Assembly: GCA_002633025.1 (NCBI GenBank)
Contig: NMRB01001178.1
Location: 106,276-170,275, forward strand
Origin: Notospermus geniculatus
Lineage: Eukaryota; Nemertea; Pilidiophora; Heteronemertea; Lineidae
DNA length: 64,000 nt
Direction of reading: 5' to 3'
Of the stretch, positions 11,387 through 22,949 are shown in pieces. Position numbers and translations under genes: made by a program. Every line of letters begins with the position of its first letter. Within the stretch, counting starts at the first letter, position 1. The notes under the pieces are model-generated. The model was not told where the DNA came from, did not search any database, and was given only the letters and a program-made list of their open reading frames with translations.

Positions 11387-11985
11387 CGGGTGATCCACGG
11401 ACTTCGTGACGAGTTAACGATCAGTTTGCGACAGTTTACGACAGCAGTCGTGAACGAATCGCAAACCCGTCGTGAAATAGTCGTTAGAAAAATGACATGT
11501 CATTGAAGCTGATGCAGCCCGATTCTCGTCGCCTCGCTGCGAGATCTTGCGATATTTGGAGAGGTCTTCTGTCTACAAAGAAGACGAGAATCCCACCTTG
11601 TGAGTTGCCCAGGTGCGCGATGACTGGGAACGAGGCTGAAGCAGATAAAAAATACATTAAAAAATACGGAGTCCATCCTGTTTCGACGTCAGAAGATGAT
11701 GTCAGACGGCGTAGAATCACGTGATGTCACTCTGGACGTGGATTGGCCAAATCGCCTGCAACAGAGCACACTTTACGACGAGTTTATGGCCAACTCAATC
11801 ATGTTTAATCTCATCGAAAACTCGTTGCAAACTAGTCGTAAACAGAAATCAGTCGCGAACGAGTCGCAAACGAATCGTGAACCAACGTTGATCCACTGAC
11901 CCTCGTAAATTTGTCGTCAACCCGTCGTAAACTAGCCGCATACTAATCGTCCTCGTCGTAAATTCGGTGGATCACTCGCATAAAG
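11387..11985. mobile_element. 600 bp foldback element
   Basis: GCGGGTGATCCACGG near 11387 and GGTGGATCACTCGCAT near 11967 form imperfect terminal inverted repeats. The subterminal parts carry many TCGTGAACG/CGTCGTAAAC-like short repeats. The small + frame at 11497-11724 inside it has no recognisable domain. Confidence 0.5.
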
Positions 11986-12159
11986 TGGAGTACCCAAAAA
12001 TCCACGTTTCAAACGAAAATACGCGCCGTGCTCCCGCGCCAAGGCCATTTGGCCCCCATGTTTCCCACCGACGGGAGGGTGTTCACTATCGGTAAATTTA
12101 CCATTCGATGTAGGCCTACTGCTAGGCTTTGCCACCTCACGACTTTATATCGGCCACAG

Positions 12160-13235
12160 CTGATAGCAAGGAAACGTGGAAATGACGTGAAAAAAACGTG
12201 AATGTCTGACGTGGAAATCACGTCTAAAAAGACGTAATTCCAACGTTGATCTGCTCATGGAAATCACGTGGTTAGCACGTCGTTTCTTTACGCGAATATA
12301 ACATGCATAAGACGTCTTTCCAACGTGACACGTTTCTGCAATTCAATCATATGACGTCGTTTCCACGTGATTTTCACCTGTTTATCAACCAGTTTCCATT
12401 GTATTTTCAACCAGTTGTGGTGTCGGCTTTCAACCAGTTTTCAACCAGTGACTTTTTTCAGATTTTAACTTTTAAGTTGGATACTTGCAACTGCCCATAC
12501 ATGTAGTATGGCAGGAGGAGCATTCCTGATGATCAAAAAACCCTGATCAGGGGACTCTGTTAGGCCGAGTCGGCCGCAACACTGAAGTTGCTACAACATA
12601 ATGAGAGATGATGACGAGATTCAAATGATGATGACGAGATTCAAATTTCTTAAAAACTTATGTGGTGTAGGTCACGCATCGTTTCCTAATATTTTAACAC
12701 TGATGAAAATTATGAGGATAGTTTATGGTACCAACTAATGCCATTACAATGTTGGTATTAGTTGTCCCAATGCTTTAATATACCACATTTTTCATTGCGC
12801 TGATTAGTTATTAGGATTTGTATTAAACAATATTTGACGTCTTTCCCACGTGATTTCTACGTCTTGTATAAAAAATGTTTTTTGGGGGGGGGGTTCTAAT
12901 GGTTTTTTTATTTTGTTCATTGTTTATACTATTCATTAGTAACATTATTATTATTATTATTAACATTCACAAAAACATTGACTTTTTGAAACTTGTCTTT
13001 TATGACACGTAATTTTGATGTGATCATTTAACGTATTTTCAACCACTTTGGTGGTCGTTTAAAACTGGTTGAAAACATGACGTCACTAAAACGTGACAAT
13101 TCGTTTTCACACAAGAGGGGCATAAAAACGTCGAATAATCACGTGAAAAACACGTTGAAAACTTGTCGTGAAAAAACGTGTGACGAGTTTGACCAGTAAT
13201 AACCAGATTGCCACGTCTTTTAGACGTCATAATGC
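12160..13235. mobile_element. element with dense ACGTG and ACCAGTT repeats
   Basis: The left part (12160-12440) and the right part (13020-13235) both carry many short copies of ACGTG/CACGT and of CAACCAGTTTT or its complement, plus an AGACGT/ACGTCT motif near each end. A 21 bp direct duplication (ATGATGACGAGATTCAAAT core) lies at 12607-12648. The middle is AT-rich without ORFs. The design fits a DNA transposon with subterminal repeats. Confidence 0.45.
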
Positions 13236-13239
13236 TGTC

Positions 13240-14210
13240 CCCATGCATCATGCACCATGCATGTAATGTACATACTTCACGACGGCATGGCAGGCGACTG
13301 GCCGATGAGTGAACATGAAGTAGGCCAAGGCTCATTCGGGAAATTTAGACGGCAGAGCAAAAACCCCTGTCCGATCTGATCCGATTCACTCGACCCACAT
13401 TCAGCCGGATGTGGTCTTCAGGATGTGCACGCATTTACAGGACTCAATTTGACCAGGAAGCATTCCGGCTTTAAACCTACACCCACGGTATAAAAGGAGG
13501 GAGTGTGGTAGAATATTTAAATGGCTGCCAGGGAAATTCAAATGCAGATCTCCTGTGTAATTTTTCATGTTTTGTCTGACATCTCTGAAGTTAGCTCCCT
13601 TTAGATATTAGTACTGTTATACCAGTTTTATGAATATCCCAGGATATATATTCTAACGAAATCTTGTGATAAAAGTGCATCTTACACATGAATATTTCAG
13701 TTTGAAGTGCAAAGTAGATACCAGGAAAAGTCAGTTGAATATTTTGATTGACAAATAGAATGGTCATGTGACCAATGTTTTAGATCTGGTTGCCAAGACA
13801 CCAGCATGTAAACAATATGGTGGACCAGAGGGGATGCAGACACTGAATTCATCCTACCTGAAGCTCTAAATCTGTTTCAATTCAATCAGAGTTACTAATC
13901 CAGACTTATTTATAAATGAGTAGAGTATCCAATAGTTCAGATAAATATACCCTGACATGCTCAACATCCTTGTGAAATCCACTACAGCTATCACATTCCC
14001 AAGACAAGTCACAAGTGTAAAGTCTTTCTACTGCTATCAATATAGGACTCAGTTTCAATCTTCACTAATCACTAGTCACCAATAAAAATGCGAGAATCAT
14101 GGTACCGGTAATTGAAACAATAATCCATCCATATTCCAAAGAGTTTTAAAATGAATATCACATGATTCAGTCAGAATAAAAGACAAACAAGTAGCATACA
14201 TATGAAAGCA
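13240..14210. other. spacer with a TATA-like motif
   Basis: No exon could be supported here. TATAAAAGG at 13489-13497 is a good TATA-box match, with an ATG at 13521 opening only 27 codons. It could be a promoter upstream of the CCP gene, but no signal-peptide exon could be found. Confidence 0.3.
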
Positions 14211-14214
14211 CTGG

Positions 14215-14748
14215 TCACTGCCACCTATGACCCATATACGGAACACTTGGAAGGTTTGGATAAAGTCCACGAACAAATGTTACAACACAGTCAGGCATGA
14301 TTTCTCGGACACTCCAAACAGTAAACCTGTCATCCCGAGCTCTCTGTTCCTTCTTTTCAATATATCTCCTATCATACCATGCTCCTCGGTCACTGAGCAT
14401 TTTCCAGAACTTCCGGTACTTCCCTTTCCGAATGGCACTATTCCTAGCATGCGGTGGCTGTCCTTGGCCAAACCATCTCTGAGGAAAATGAAGCACACAA
14501 GGCGAGCAGAAACAGTGTGGACATTCATTGGCATCCTGTACAGGAGGTATGACAGGCACTGGAACATCATCCACATCAACGTTTGGCACGTCCTCATCAA
14601 TGATGACCGTTGCTAAAACGAACAATCCCCTGCAATAGGCCTTGTTCTCGGAAACTTTCCATAAATGAAGCTCTTCGAATGATTTACCAGAAACCAAACT
14701 GTTGTTTTTTTTCTTTGAGATATGTGCGCGGATCCACATATTGAGCAC
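14215..14748 (-). CDS. uncharacterised protein, P2X7-tail-like
   Basis: A 177-codon frame. From about residue 75 it contains CPHCFCSPC, then FGQGQPPHARNSAIRKGKYR, KFWKMLSDRGAWYDRRYIEK, REIMPDC and a final VPYMGHRW. The combination (Cys-rich cluster, QGQPPHxRN, KFWxMLxxRGAWxDxRYxxKK, MPDC) resembles uncharacterised cnidarian and marine-invertebrate proteins sometimes labelled P2X7-like after the cytosolic tail of that receptor. This is a memory-based resemblance. The upstream ~70 residues look unconserved, and their Lys-rich start is antisense to the acceptor tract of the first CCP exon, so the true start is uncertain. It may be a terminal exon or an ORF carried by a mobile element. Confidence 0.45.
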   Translation of the reverse strand: MLNMWIRAHISKKKNNSLVSGKSFEELHLWKVSENKAYCRGLFVLATVIIDEDVPNVDVDDVPVPVIPPVQDANECPHCFCSPCVLHFPQRWFGQGQPPHARNSAIRKGKYRKFWKMLSDRGAWYDRRYIEKKEQRARDDRFTVWSVREIMPDCVVTFVRGLYPNLPSVPYMGHRWQ

Positions 14749-14956
14749 GGTACCGCCTTCCCCCCGGACCTAGATGATCCTGTCTATCACGGTTACGACT
14801 ACTACCAGATCTTCCACAACGACACGAATGTGGGTGTCCAGTGTGATAACAGTTACTGGTTCACAGGAACCAATCAGCGGAACGGATCGATTCGATGTCG
14901 GGTCGAGAATTGTGGAGCTCGCTGGGATCCTAGCGAGAAAGAAGCCTGCCGTGCTG
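14719..14956 (+). CDS. CCP/sushi gene, exon for module 1
   Basis: The exon is bounded by a pyrimidine-rich acceptor (TGTTTTTTTTCTTTGAG) and a GTAGAG donor, both phase 1. It encodes one CCP (sushi) module: first Cys in CADPHIEHGTAFPP, second in VGVQC, third in GSIRC, the Trp in ARWDPS and the last Cys in KEAC. An extra Cys (VENC) lies between the third and last. CCP modules are about 60-residue extracellular beta folds held by two disulfides and used in complement regulators, adhesion proteins and many invertebrate secreted or membrane proteins. Phase 1-1 exons are the standard unit of CCP shuffling. Splicing to the next exon (15172) keeps frame. The start of the gene and any signal peptide are not seen. 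Confidence 0.75.
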
Positions 14957-15171
14957 GTAGAGTATCGATACATGTAGCATTTTGAGAACTTCGTGTTGCA
15001 GAGTGGCGCATGCGCTGTGAACAGAGTAGGCCGAAACCGCCTGTCAACTGTTTCAGGCCAAGGAAAGTGTGTCCTTTATCGGAACACAGTTTTTCCGAAT
15101 ATACGGCTTTGTTATATTTTTTGCTAACATCACTACAGAACTTTGTTTGCAAATTTGACTTTACTTTGCAG

Positions 15172-15417
15172 CTCAATGCAACCCTATCCCTTTCTACGGT
15201 GGTTTTTTCAAACAATCTACCGGCAGATTAGGCTTACCGTGCGCTGTCAATAGCAAAGATTTGGACGAACCCATAACGGCGAACAAATCAGCGTGCCTGG
15301 TTTGTCATCCTGGATTCAATATAATGGTAGGAGATCGTATGGTAGCCGGCTCAATTCGGGTTTGGTGTGGTCCTGATGGGAGATGGGACACACGTTTCCA
15401 GTGTAAAAATCAGATTG
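15172..15417 (+). CDS. CCP/sushi gene, exon for module 2
   Basis: Acceptor TTTACTTTGCAG and donor GTAAGC, phase 1-1, 82 codons. It begins QCNPIPFYGGFF and includes ACLVCHPGFNIM, RVWCGPDGRWD and a final RFQC. It carries extra cysteines (LPCAV, LVC) beyond the four of a minimal module, so it is a long or variant CCP. The intron before it is only 215 bp; the one after is 5.0 kb and contains an assembly gap, where further exons could be hidden. Confidence 0.75.
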
Positions 15418-15795
15418 GTAAGCAAGTTGTACATAATGCCATGAAAATTCCACGATCATGCAAATTAATCACCAAATTGCGTGTTTGAACCAGTACGGCT
15501 GTTCTGTTGTTCCATTGTTCTTTGCATACAACCCGAAGGCAACATTGAATTGAATCGCTGACATAGGGTGACGTCAAATATTTGGACTAAGCTAAAACTG
15601 AGATAGCCTAATCAGAGTTTTATCCCACTTGGTAGGTTTTAATCTGACTCCTAAAACCTACCTCAGATTAAGACTTCATTAAAACTTTGTTGAAACCTAG
15701 ATAAAACCCTGACTAAAACTTGGTTAAAATTCAGATTCATGGAATCTGTTCTACCTTCATTTAGTTGAAGATGTCTCCGAAATGGCTCTCTACAG

Positions 15796-16015
15796 GGTGG
15801 GCCAAAACATGCTGTAAATGCTCCCTTTACTGAATTTGACTGTTTTACCGCAAAGATCAATAGGGCCGCTGGGGTAGCAATTTAGGGCAATTAAGACCAT
15901 AGGTGTGAAAACAGTGACATAAGGACCTTAATTAGCCCTAATTAAGGACCTGGCTGAGGTGTCAAAGTCACTTTTCTTGCAATATGTTTCAAATTCAAAC
16001 AGTATCAGTTTATTT
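15796..16015 (+). repeat. dispersed repeat, copy 1 (second copy at 31090-31280)
   Basis: About 190 bp, including GACATAAGGACCTTAATTAG and CTAATTAAGGACCTGGCTGA, recurs at 31090-31280 in the same orientation with scattered differences. No coding potential is seen. Confidence 0.7.
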
Positions 16016-16221
16016 CAAATGCTCTCACTAGCAGAATACTTCAACAACGAAGAAAATCCGCCAGCAAATAAAGATTTTACAACATTTTTTTGTAAGCATT
16101 CACTCATCTGTGCTATTCCTCACAATGAGTATATCCCCTCATCTGTTATAATACAATTGGTATGAATGAACCAAGTGTTTCCTGATTGGCTGTGCTGGTG
16201 TGCTGTCAATCATACTACATG

Positions 16222-16623
16222 TACTGTATAATATGACTTATCCGGCCACCGCGGCCAACCTGCGAACCACGGGAATTATTGACTATACACAATCCAGGCC
16301 AAGTTTTTATGAAAGGCCTAATTAGGGTTACACATCACTTGTAAGTTTCTTTTCAAGGGCAGACCGCAGTTTTATTCCACAGTAGGCCGAGGTTTAATTG
16401 ACACCATTTACAAATCGTATTGGTGGTCAATTCATATTGACAAAAGTGAAACTGACCCTCACCGCGGGATATCCATTACGATGCTCACCAGGCGTAAGAC
16501 GATTTCCATTGAACATGTAACCCTGACTAGGCCTTTCATAACTTGGCCTGGATCGTGTATAGTCAATAATTCCCGTGGTTCGCAGGTTGGCCGCGGTGGC
16601 CGGATAAGTCATATTATACAGTA
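16222..16623. repeat. foldback MITE in CCP intron
   Basis: TACTGTATAATATGAC opens the left arm and its exact complement ends the right arm. The inverted match extends about 108 bp per arm and includes CCGGCCACCGCGGCCAACCT. No coding capacity. Confidence 0.8.
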
Positions 16624-16999
16624 TATGGGCACACTGTCTTTGAGGTGCAATGGTGGTGTGGTGAGGGGAAGTTTTGTGGGACAGTGTGAGTGTGACCCTA
16701 AAAATGTGATGAGATAGTGTCAAAATCTTTGAATAGCAGGGATTTCAGCAGCACTCTGTTCCATTTGATGAAGTGTAAAGAAGATAGTAATTCGTGGAGC
16801 AAATGTCCTCAGTCCTAGTTAGTTGAGCACTTCATAGGCCTACTTAGATTACATGCACTGGACTAAGCCAGAAGTGGTGGAATAGTGCCAAAATCATTAA
16901 AAATTAAAGGCCCTGCATAATGATGGGAGCGAGGTGTGGTGAAGAGAGTAGTCCATGGAGAAAATGTTCAGAGTGCTCTTTGTCACAATACTTTACAGG

Positions 17000-18030
17000 C
17001 AACAGGCAATGCATAAGACTGTAAAAAGTTATGTTTGAGAAGTGCCAATATCCTTTGGCATCACTAAGGCTTCCTGTACATAGAAGTATACGGTATTCGG
17101 TATTTGGTGCACGTTTCGTAATGCACGCGTATACTAGGAAACGAACAAGTTTATTTCCAATAGCCAGTTACATAGCACTATACGCGGAACGGTGCACGCT
17201 ATTCGCGTATAGAAGGAATCGCGCTTGCACGATTTTTCCTCTGCGTGTACTGAGCGTGGTCAGGAGAATAGGCATAGATTGGCCAGTTAACTCATTCCAA
17301 ATAATTTTTTTCGCTGATTTTCAGCAGAAATATAAACCCGGCAATCAAAGTCAAAGAATATTGGTAGTCACTATCTGATTGTGAAACAAAGTTCAGGTTC
17401 GAATATCCAGCAAAAGATTTTACAGAGTATTCAGCAAATATTTTACAGAGTGTCTCCAAAATGCTAACCCTTTCTTGGTCACTCGGGGATTGGGTGTAAA
17501 AAACGTCCTGACACATCCTTCACATGTCTTAGTACTTTCCATCAATGCAAATCCAACGATAAAATGGCCGAGTTCAGCCCAACGTATATCCTATATAAAT
17601 CGCCGTATCCGTATACCGTATANNNNNNNNNNNNNNNNNNNNNNNNNNNNNNNNNNNNNNNNNNNNNNNNNNNNNNNNNNNNNNNNNNNNNNNNNNNNNN
17701 NNNNNNNNNNNNNNNNNNNNNNNNNNNNNNNNNNNNNNNNNNNNNNNNNNNNNNNNNNNNNNNNNNNNNNNNNNNNNNNNNNNNNNNNNNNNNNNNNNNN
17801 NNNNNNNNNNNNNNNNNNNNNNNNNNNNNNNNNNNNNNNNNNNNNNNNNNNNNNNNNNNNNNNNNNNNNNNNNNNNNNNNNNNNNNNNNNNGGAACGAGA
17901 ACACAAGCCCGAGACTCCATTACCCGCCGGCCCCCGACCACGATACTCATCCGTCTCAACGTGCCCTCCTTCCGCCGCCATGCAGAAAAGAGAAGGGTTC
18001 GCTCCCTTACCGACAAGGGTCACTGTGGAT
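17000..18030. other. no gene; assembly gap 17623-17891
   Basis: The gap is 269 Ns. Before it, CGTATA-like motifs recur (17090-17215 and 17580-17622), which may explain assembly failure. Frames running through the Ns are artefacts. Confidence 0.6.
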
Positions 18031-18950
18031 CTGACCGATTCCACAGTGACCCCTGTCTGTGCGTGAGCTCACGGTATTGAGTATTGGGCGGGAGTGAAGA
18101 GCACCGACGCAAGCTCCTCCTCTATCTCCCTGCCCTGACTCACGCCCCAGCCATGCCAGCACCCTTCTCCCAATACTCAAACTCTTCCACTCTCCCACTC
18201 TTCCACGGCCCAGGGGGAACTCCCGTAATTGCCCGTCCACGCCGACTGCACTCTGTCTCCTCAACTCCCGGATTAGGGCATCCACCTCCCCATCCGGCCC
18301 CGAGGCATAAACCATTTCTGGAACAAAACCACACCTTCCAGCGCAGACCAGCGGAGACGATTGAAGGAATTCCCCCACCCACGGCCCTCGGGATCAGATG
18401 CCTCCGAGCCAGAGCGGGAAAAATCCACAACCACAACTAGCGCGGTAACGAAAGAGACCTGTTGCACCTGCAAAGCCCATCGACCTCTCAATAAACATTC
18501 ACTTCCCGTTCAAAGCAACAGACCGATGTCAATTTCCAAGCCTGAGCCAATAATAAGCCTTTTGTTCAGCTTGACGAACAATACCACAGGCCGACGCCAC
18601 TGCGCATGCGCAAAAGGAAAAAAATCGATCAACACCGTCCCAATACATGTGGTCTTGCATGCAGGCCCCTTGTTACCATGCATGCTGCATGTAGGCCCCT
18701 TGTTACCCTACATGCCACCTCTCTGACGACCCTCACTCGTCAGTCTGACGACCCTCACTCGTCAGTACATGGCCCTTACCGCGCCGAATGGTCACCGTTG
18801 AATGGCATAACCCAGACGACGCGGATAGCCTTCCAGTAATGAAAAAATAAACCAACTTACTCAGGAGCGAAACAGTGCCGTCCACTCCGGCCGCCATGCA
18901 GAAAAGAGAAGGGTTCGCTCCCTTACCGACAGGGGTCACTGTGGATCTGT
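17975..18950. repeat. GC-rich region bounded by a direct repeat
   Basis: GCCATGCAGAAAAGAGAAGG, continuing through GGTTCGCTCCCTTACCGACA to CACTGTGGATCTG, occurs at about 17978-18032 and again at 18892-18950. Between them lie an AATAAA (near 18490) and a 23 bp tandem pair (CTGACGACCCTCACTCGTCA at 18722 and 18746). It might be a degenerate LTR-bounded unit, but no gag-pol frame is present. Confidence 0.35.
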
Positions 18951-19202
18951 ATAGACCTACTGGTGGGCCTAGTTATCCGTGCTAGTCGTCATGCAAAACC
19001 CACGGTCAGTAAGTGCGGTAGGCCTACTCATTCGGCATCGGTTATCCAGGCATTGCTTACGAATTGTGATGTAAACATAGCACAAAGGGGCAGGCAAGAC
19101 GTCAATCATACATGGTCAGCTCTATTCATGGATTCGAACCATGAGGTCAAAGTTATACAGAATGGGCGTGGCTTGAATATCCAGAACCGGTGTAATATTT
19201 AT

Positions 19203-19283
19203 CATTGCACCCCTAACAGGAATGCCCGGGGAGGCAATGACGTTTGTCATTGCCTCCCCGGGCATTGTTGTTAGGGGGCAATG
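19203..19283. repeat. short GC-rich hairpin
   Basis: Arms of about 37 bp around AATGCCCGGGGAGGCAATGA with a 4-6 nt loop. The near-perfect palindrome could form a strong stem in RNA. Confidence 0.8.
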
Positions 19284-20431
19284 AGCGGCATTACAACTAT
19301 AATGATTATGACTGCCCCCCATCTGTGAATGCCTCCTCGAGTCTATTTCATACAGCTATTATTAGGCCTACGTAGAGGTTCGGTTCATTGGAAGGAAATT
19401 TTCGGTCTGCTGCCAGCTCGCCCCGTAGATGAGGAAGGGTAATTAAGGGTGATTAGGGTTTGGAATAAAACCTCACCTTTGAGTAAAGGGGGATTGACGA
19501 CATGAAACGCGCAACATGGGGAGCCCAATTTTGGTCTGGAGACCAGGTTGTATGATGTCCATTTCAAACCCAGCAATAACCTGATAACAAGTAGGTCAGG
19601 GTAGGGTTAGTCATAAATACGCCTAGCCCTTTCAAGAGACCGAGTGTCCTTTTCAAACTTTTACCAAGCCTACTTTAGATGATGCAATGAATGACAACTG
19701 CCCTGTTAGGTAACTACACGTACTGTGGTCGCCCTATTTTATTTGTGGTCAATTGTGGGCAAAGTAAGATTGACTGATTGGCACTCATGCGTTCACAGAT
19801 AAAAGGTTTATTGATTCATGACAGTTTTTGAACTTGAAATAGGCATGGTGTCAGGCCACAACTGGCCAGTTCCCGCATTCCATTTTGAATGAAATACCAT
19901 ACCCTGTAATAGGGAATATTGGGCCAATAATGGTCTGGTCACTTTCTACTAAAACCTAGTCCCCCTTGGAGATTTAAAATGTGGATGTTGCGCTTTTTAT
20001 GGCCCACCCTGTAGTATAGGCAGGTGTACGGTCAAAGTTTTCACCTCTTCGCAGTGCTACGGCTTGTAACTGGAATGGCAAACATAGCTGCAACCTTAAT
20101 CCGAACATTTGACCTCTGCAGGGACTAAAACCTCACTCGATTCGTTTTCCATTATAATTTTTAAAACTTCAGCTTCTTGCTGGGATTAGCGAAGTTTTAT
20201 CTAGAGAAGTTTTAATACCGGTACTCAGGTTTTAAAACTTTCTTCAGACAGTTTTATGCGGGCTTAAAGATAAGACCTGGGGAGGTCAAATACTGGTTTT
20301 AGTCTAAAACTTTCTTAAGACTTGGCATTAAAACCTGACTCAGCTGAATATTTGGCCTCACCCCTGTATTTCTACATGTTTATGTTAAAAATAACTTTCC
20401 TTTTTCGGTTCATTCCCACCGAATCAAACAG

Positions 20432-20611
20432 ACTGTCAACGACCATCTCCGGAAGACCTTTCAAGAAGATTCATACACATCTTGACTTTCGACGCAAAGG
20501 ATCAGATGGAGTTTGAATGCACCAGCGATAATTTCCTGATGTTTGGTGACCCAGTCGTCAGATGTCACAACGGAAACTGGAGCCTTCCTTGGCCTGTTTG
20601 CAGGTTTAAAT
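20432..20611 (+). CDS. CCP/sushi gene, exon for module 3
   Basis: Exactly 60 codons, phase 1-1, between an acceptor ending AATCAAACAG and a GTAGGT donor. It encodes a canonical four-Cys module: CQRPSPEDL, MEFEC, VVRC, NGNWSLPWPVC. The exon is in a different frame from the longer ATG-started frame covering it. The acceptor tract is modest, but the four cysteines, the Trp and the matching phases make it convincing. Confidence 0.8.
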
Positions 20612-20844
20612 GTAGGTTCACATCTGACGCCGATGTGACAGTGTTTTCCCTTATTGTTTGAGCAACGCTGGAAGACAGATCGACACGGGTCCCCTGTTAG
20701 CAAGTCGCAGCTTATGCCGTCAGACAATAGCATGGGAACACACACAAATGGGGAACATTCAGAGATCACAAAGCTTCGTGTAGATAACAGGCATTGAATT
20801 ATTAGCCCTGGGGTATAGGCCTAGTTAAGAGAGCGGCAGCAAAA

Positions 20845-21867
20845 CAGGCGCGGATCCAAGGGGGGGGGGCGCATGGGGGCGCCCCCTTTTTTGGGCCGAC
20901 CGAAAAAAATAACGAATATTGCCGACAACTACTTAATACGCTTGTCAAACGTAGGATACACAAGTTCTTACCATATGTAAGCCATATGCGCCCAGAACAG
21001 AACGTTCATGTACATGCGCTATAAGATTCAAACTCAAACCAAATCCGTCAGCCGTCTTGCGACGGCGGGAAAACCAAAGCGGGAAACCGTTAACATGCAC
21101 TATCATTCCGATGACGTGATTCTCGGCTGCCGCTATGTGACTCCTAGCCCCCAACAGCCCAAATCGAACCAATGAACATGGCTAGAGTGTCCTGTTTTGC
21201 TCTCAAATGCCGGGAAATGGCGTAAAAGCACTCTTATTTTCTCAAATTTTCCAGGGGGAGGCCCCCGGACCCCCGCCGATGTATCGCCTCGCGCCTTCGG
21301 CGCTCGCTGCTAAGAATTCGGTGTCTGGTCCACTATTTTATCGAATCTTTGCCACCCCTCCCCCCACAAAAAAATCCTCCAGAACGTTCGTACCGCCCTG
21401 CTATTGTGTTGGGCTCTCTCAGACCCGACGCTACAGTACCAAAATATCTGTTATGTCGGCCTAATCCGGGACCAAGGTTAATTTTGTACCGGTAATACCG
21501 GTGTAGCAGTAAATAGTGTCCCCCCTGTAAAAAGTGTCCACTTCTATTGTTGAATGACGGATTAAGCGGCATGGGTTTAGAAACCAGTTGTCAGAGATTA
21601 GAATGTAACAATAGGATCTTTTGTTCCCCGGACAGTTTTTCCTAGGACATTCTTTCCCTTCACACCTGTACGAGCGAATAGCAAAATCAAATTTTTAGTC
21701 CTGCTTTTTTCCGTTGTCAAGATGCCAGGAAAACGCTTCTGGGCACCTCAAATTTAAAATTTTCCTGCGGGGGGACCCCCAGACGGGACTAAGACGGGCT
21801 TCCCACCTTCGGCAGTCGTATTGGTCTGCGCCCCCCCCCCTTTCCAGAATTCCTGGATCCGCGCCTG
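20845..21867. mobile_element. 1 kb TIR element in CCP intron
   Basis: CAGGCGCGGATCCAAGG plus a G run at 20845 is mirrored by a C run and GGATCCGCGCCTG at about 21855-21867. CAGGCGCGGATCC ends are seen on hAT-like non-autonomous elements in many animals (recalled, not checked). No clear 8 bp target duplication is visible. Internal GGGGGAGG/CCCCC blocks near 21250 and 21770 also mirror each other. Confidence 0.6.
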
Positions 21868-22072
21868 CAAGGAGACAGCATGTCAAAGATGAAGAGATTC
21901 CATAAAACAAGCAGTTCTACATGTAGGTTGGCCCTCAAATGTTGCAGCGGACTCAAAAATTAGGCCTTTTACACATTTTGGCCCATGGCCTATAAGTATA
22001 TTCCTACCTGAGAGTTTATCAGGGTACCCGCCCGATCAGCTTGTGCGAATACGTCGAAAGGTATTTTCCAAC

Positions 22073-22487
22073 TTCGCCTTCTCCCCTACATAGGCTGAAA
22101 GGGAAAATGTCGTGCTGGGTATATACAAAGATTACCCAGGATCTCAGTCCTTACTAAAAGAATACCCTGGGTGTAGTTTCTGTAGCCGTACATCACCCAG
22201 CTTCCGCAATCAGTGCCTAGGAACGAGTCATATTTAGAAATCCCGTTGAATCTCACGGTCTCGCGCCGCGGTAGTTGTTGAGTGTAGCTGTTCATGACAT
22301 TCTTCAGGCTGTCACGTGACCACGGGCGAGACAACCTCGAATCCAGGTGTCACATTACGATCCTGGGTGTTGTTCGGCTACCGAAGGTACACCCAGGGTA
22401 TTGTTTTAGTGAAGATTGAGATCCTGGGTAATCTTTGCGTATACCCAGGACGACATTTACCCTTTCAGCCCTACACAGAAAGGCGAA
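22073..22487. repeat. foldback MITE in CCP intron
   Basis: TTCGCCTT at 22073 pairs with AAGGCGAA at 22480-22487. Within the arms GGCTGAAAGGG, AAGATTACCCAGGATCTCA and ATACCCTGGGTGTA find their complements on the other side. Confidence 0.7.
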
Positions 22488-22675
22488 TGTGAAAAGATCG
22501 AAATGGAAAGACACCTCTCAGGTTCTACGCCACAGACGTTTTTGCAAACCGGGCCTGTTACGTCGGGCCACTTTGACAATAAAAGAAGATTACAAATAAA
22601 TCCTGGTAATTTCTCGGACAGCCCAGTAGGGCCTATCAGACGCCGTGTCGTTCAGAACATTTCTTTATACTTCAG

Positions 22676-22873
22676 GGTCCTGTCCTTTAAGTATTAATAA
22701 CGGCAACGTGATCAGAATACCCACAACCAACCGACCACCCCTGGGGCCCTGGGCTCGTCACAATGAGTACGGCGTGGCTTATTGTGAGCCGGGTTATAAT
22801 ATAATATCGGCTGGCAATGGTCGGATCAAATGCAGGAAGGGAAACTGGGACCCTCAACCTATTTGCTTACTAG
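22676..22873 (+). CDS. CCP/sushi gene, exon for module 4
   Basis: 66 codons, phase 1-1, acceptor TTTCTTTATACTTCAG and strong donor GTACGT. Canonical module: CPLSINNGNVIRIP, EYGVAYCEPGYNII, GRIKC, KGNWDPQPIC. The YxCxPGY and NW spacing are textbook CCP. It lies 2.1 kb after module 3. Confidence 0.9.
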
Positions 22874-22949
22874 GTACGTACTTGTCCGTACTTGTTCTAT
22901 TTATAGTACATTTATGGGGTATAAATCCAACCTTTCAAAAGTTAGCTGT

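Noticed and set aside
17475-18080. Long frames on both strands through the N block
   Set aside because: Their length comes from untranslated Ns; the flanking sequence has no shared family signal.
17978-18950. LTR retrotransposon
   Set aside because: A direct repeat bounds the region but I found no gag, pol, primer-binding site or TG...CA ends.
22416-22609. Possible CCP-like exon (GECEKIEMERH) with a phase 1 donor
   Set aside because: Only one cysteine, acceptors in the wrong phase, and it starts inside a foldback element.
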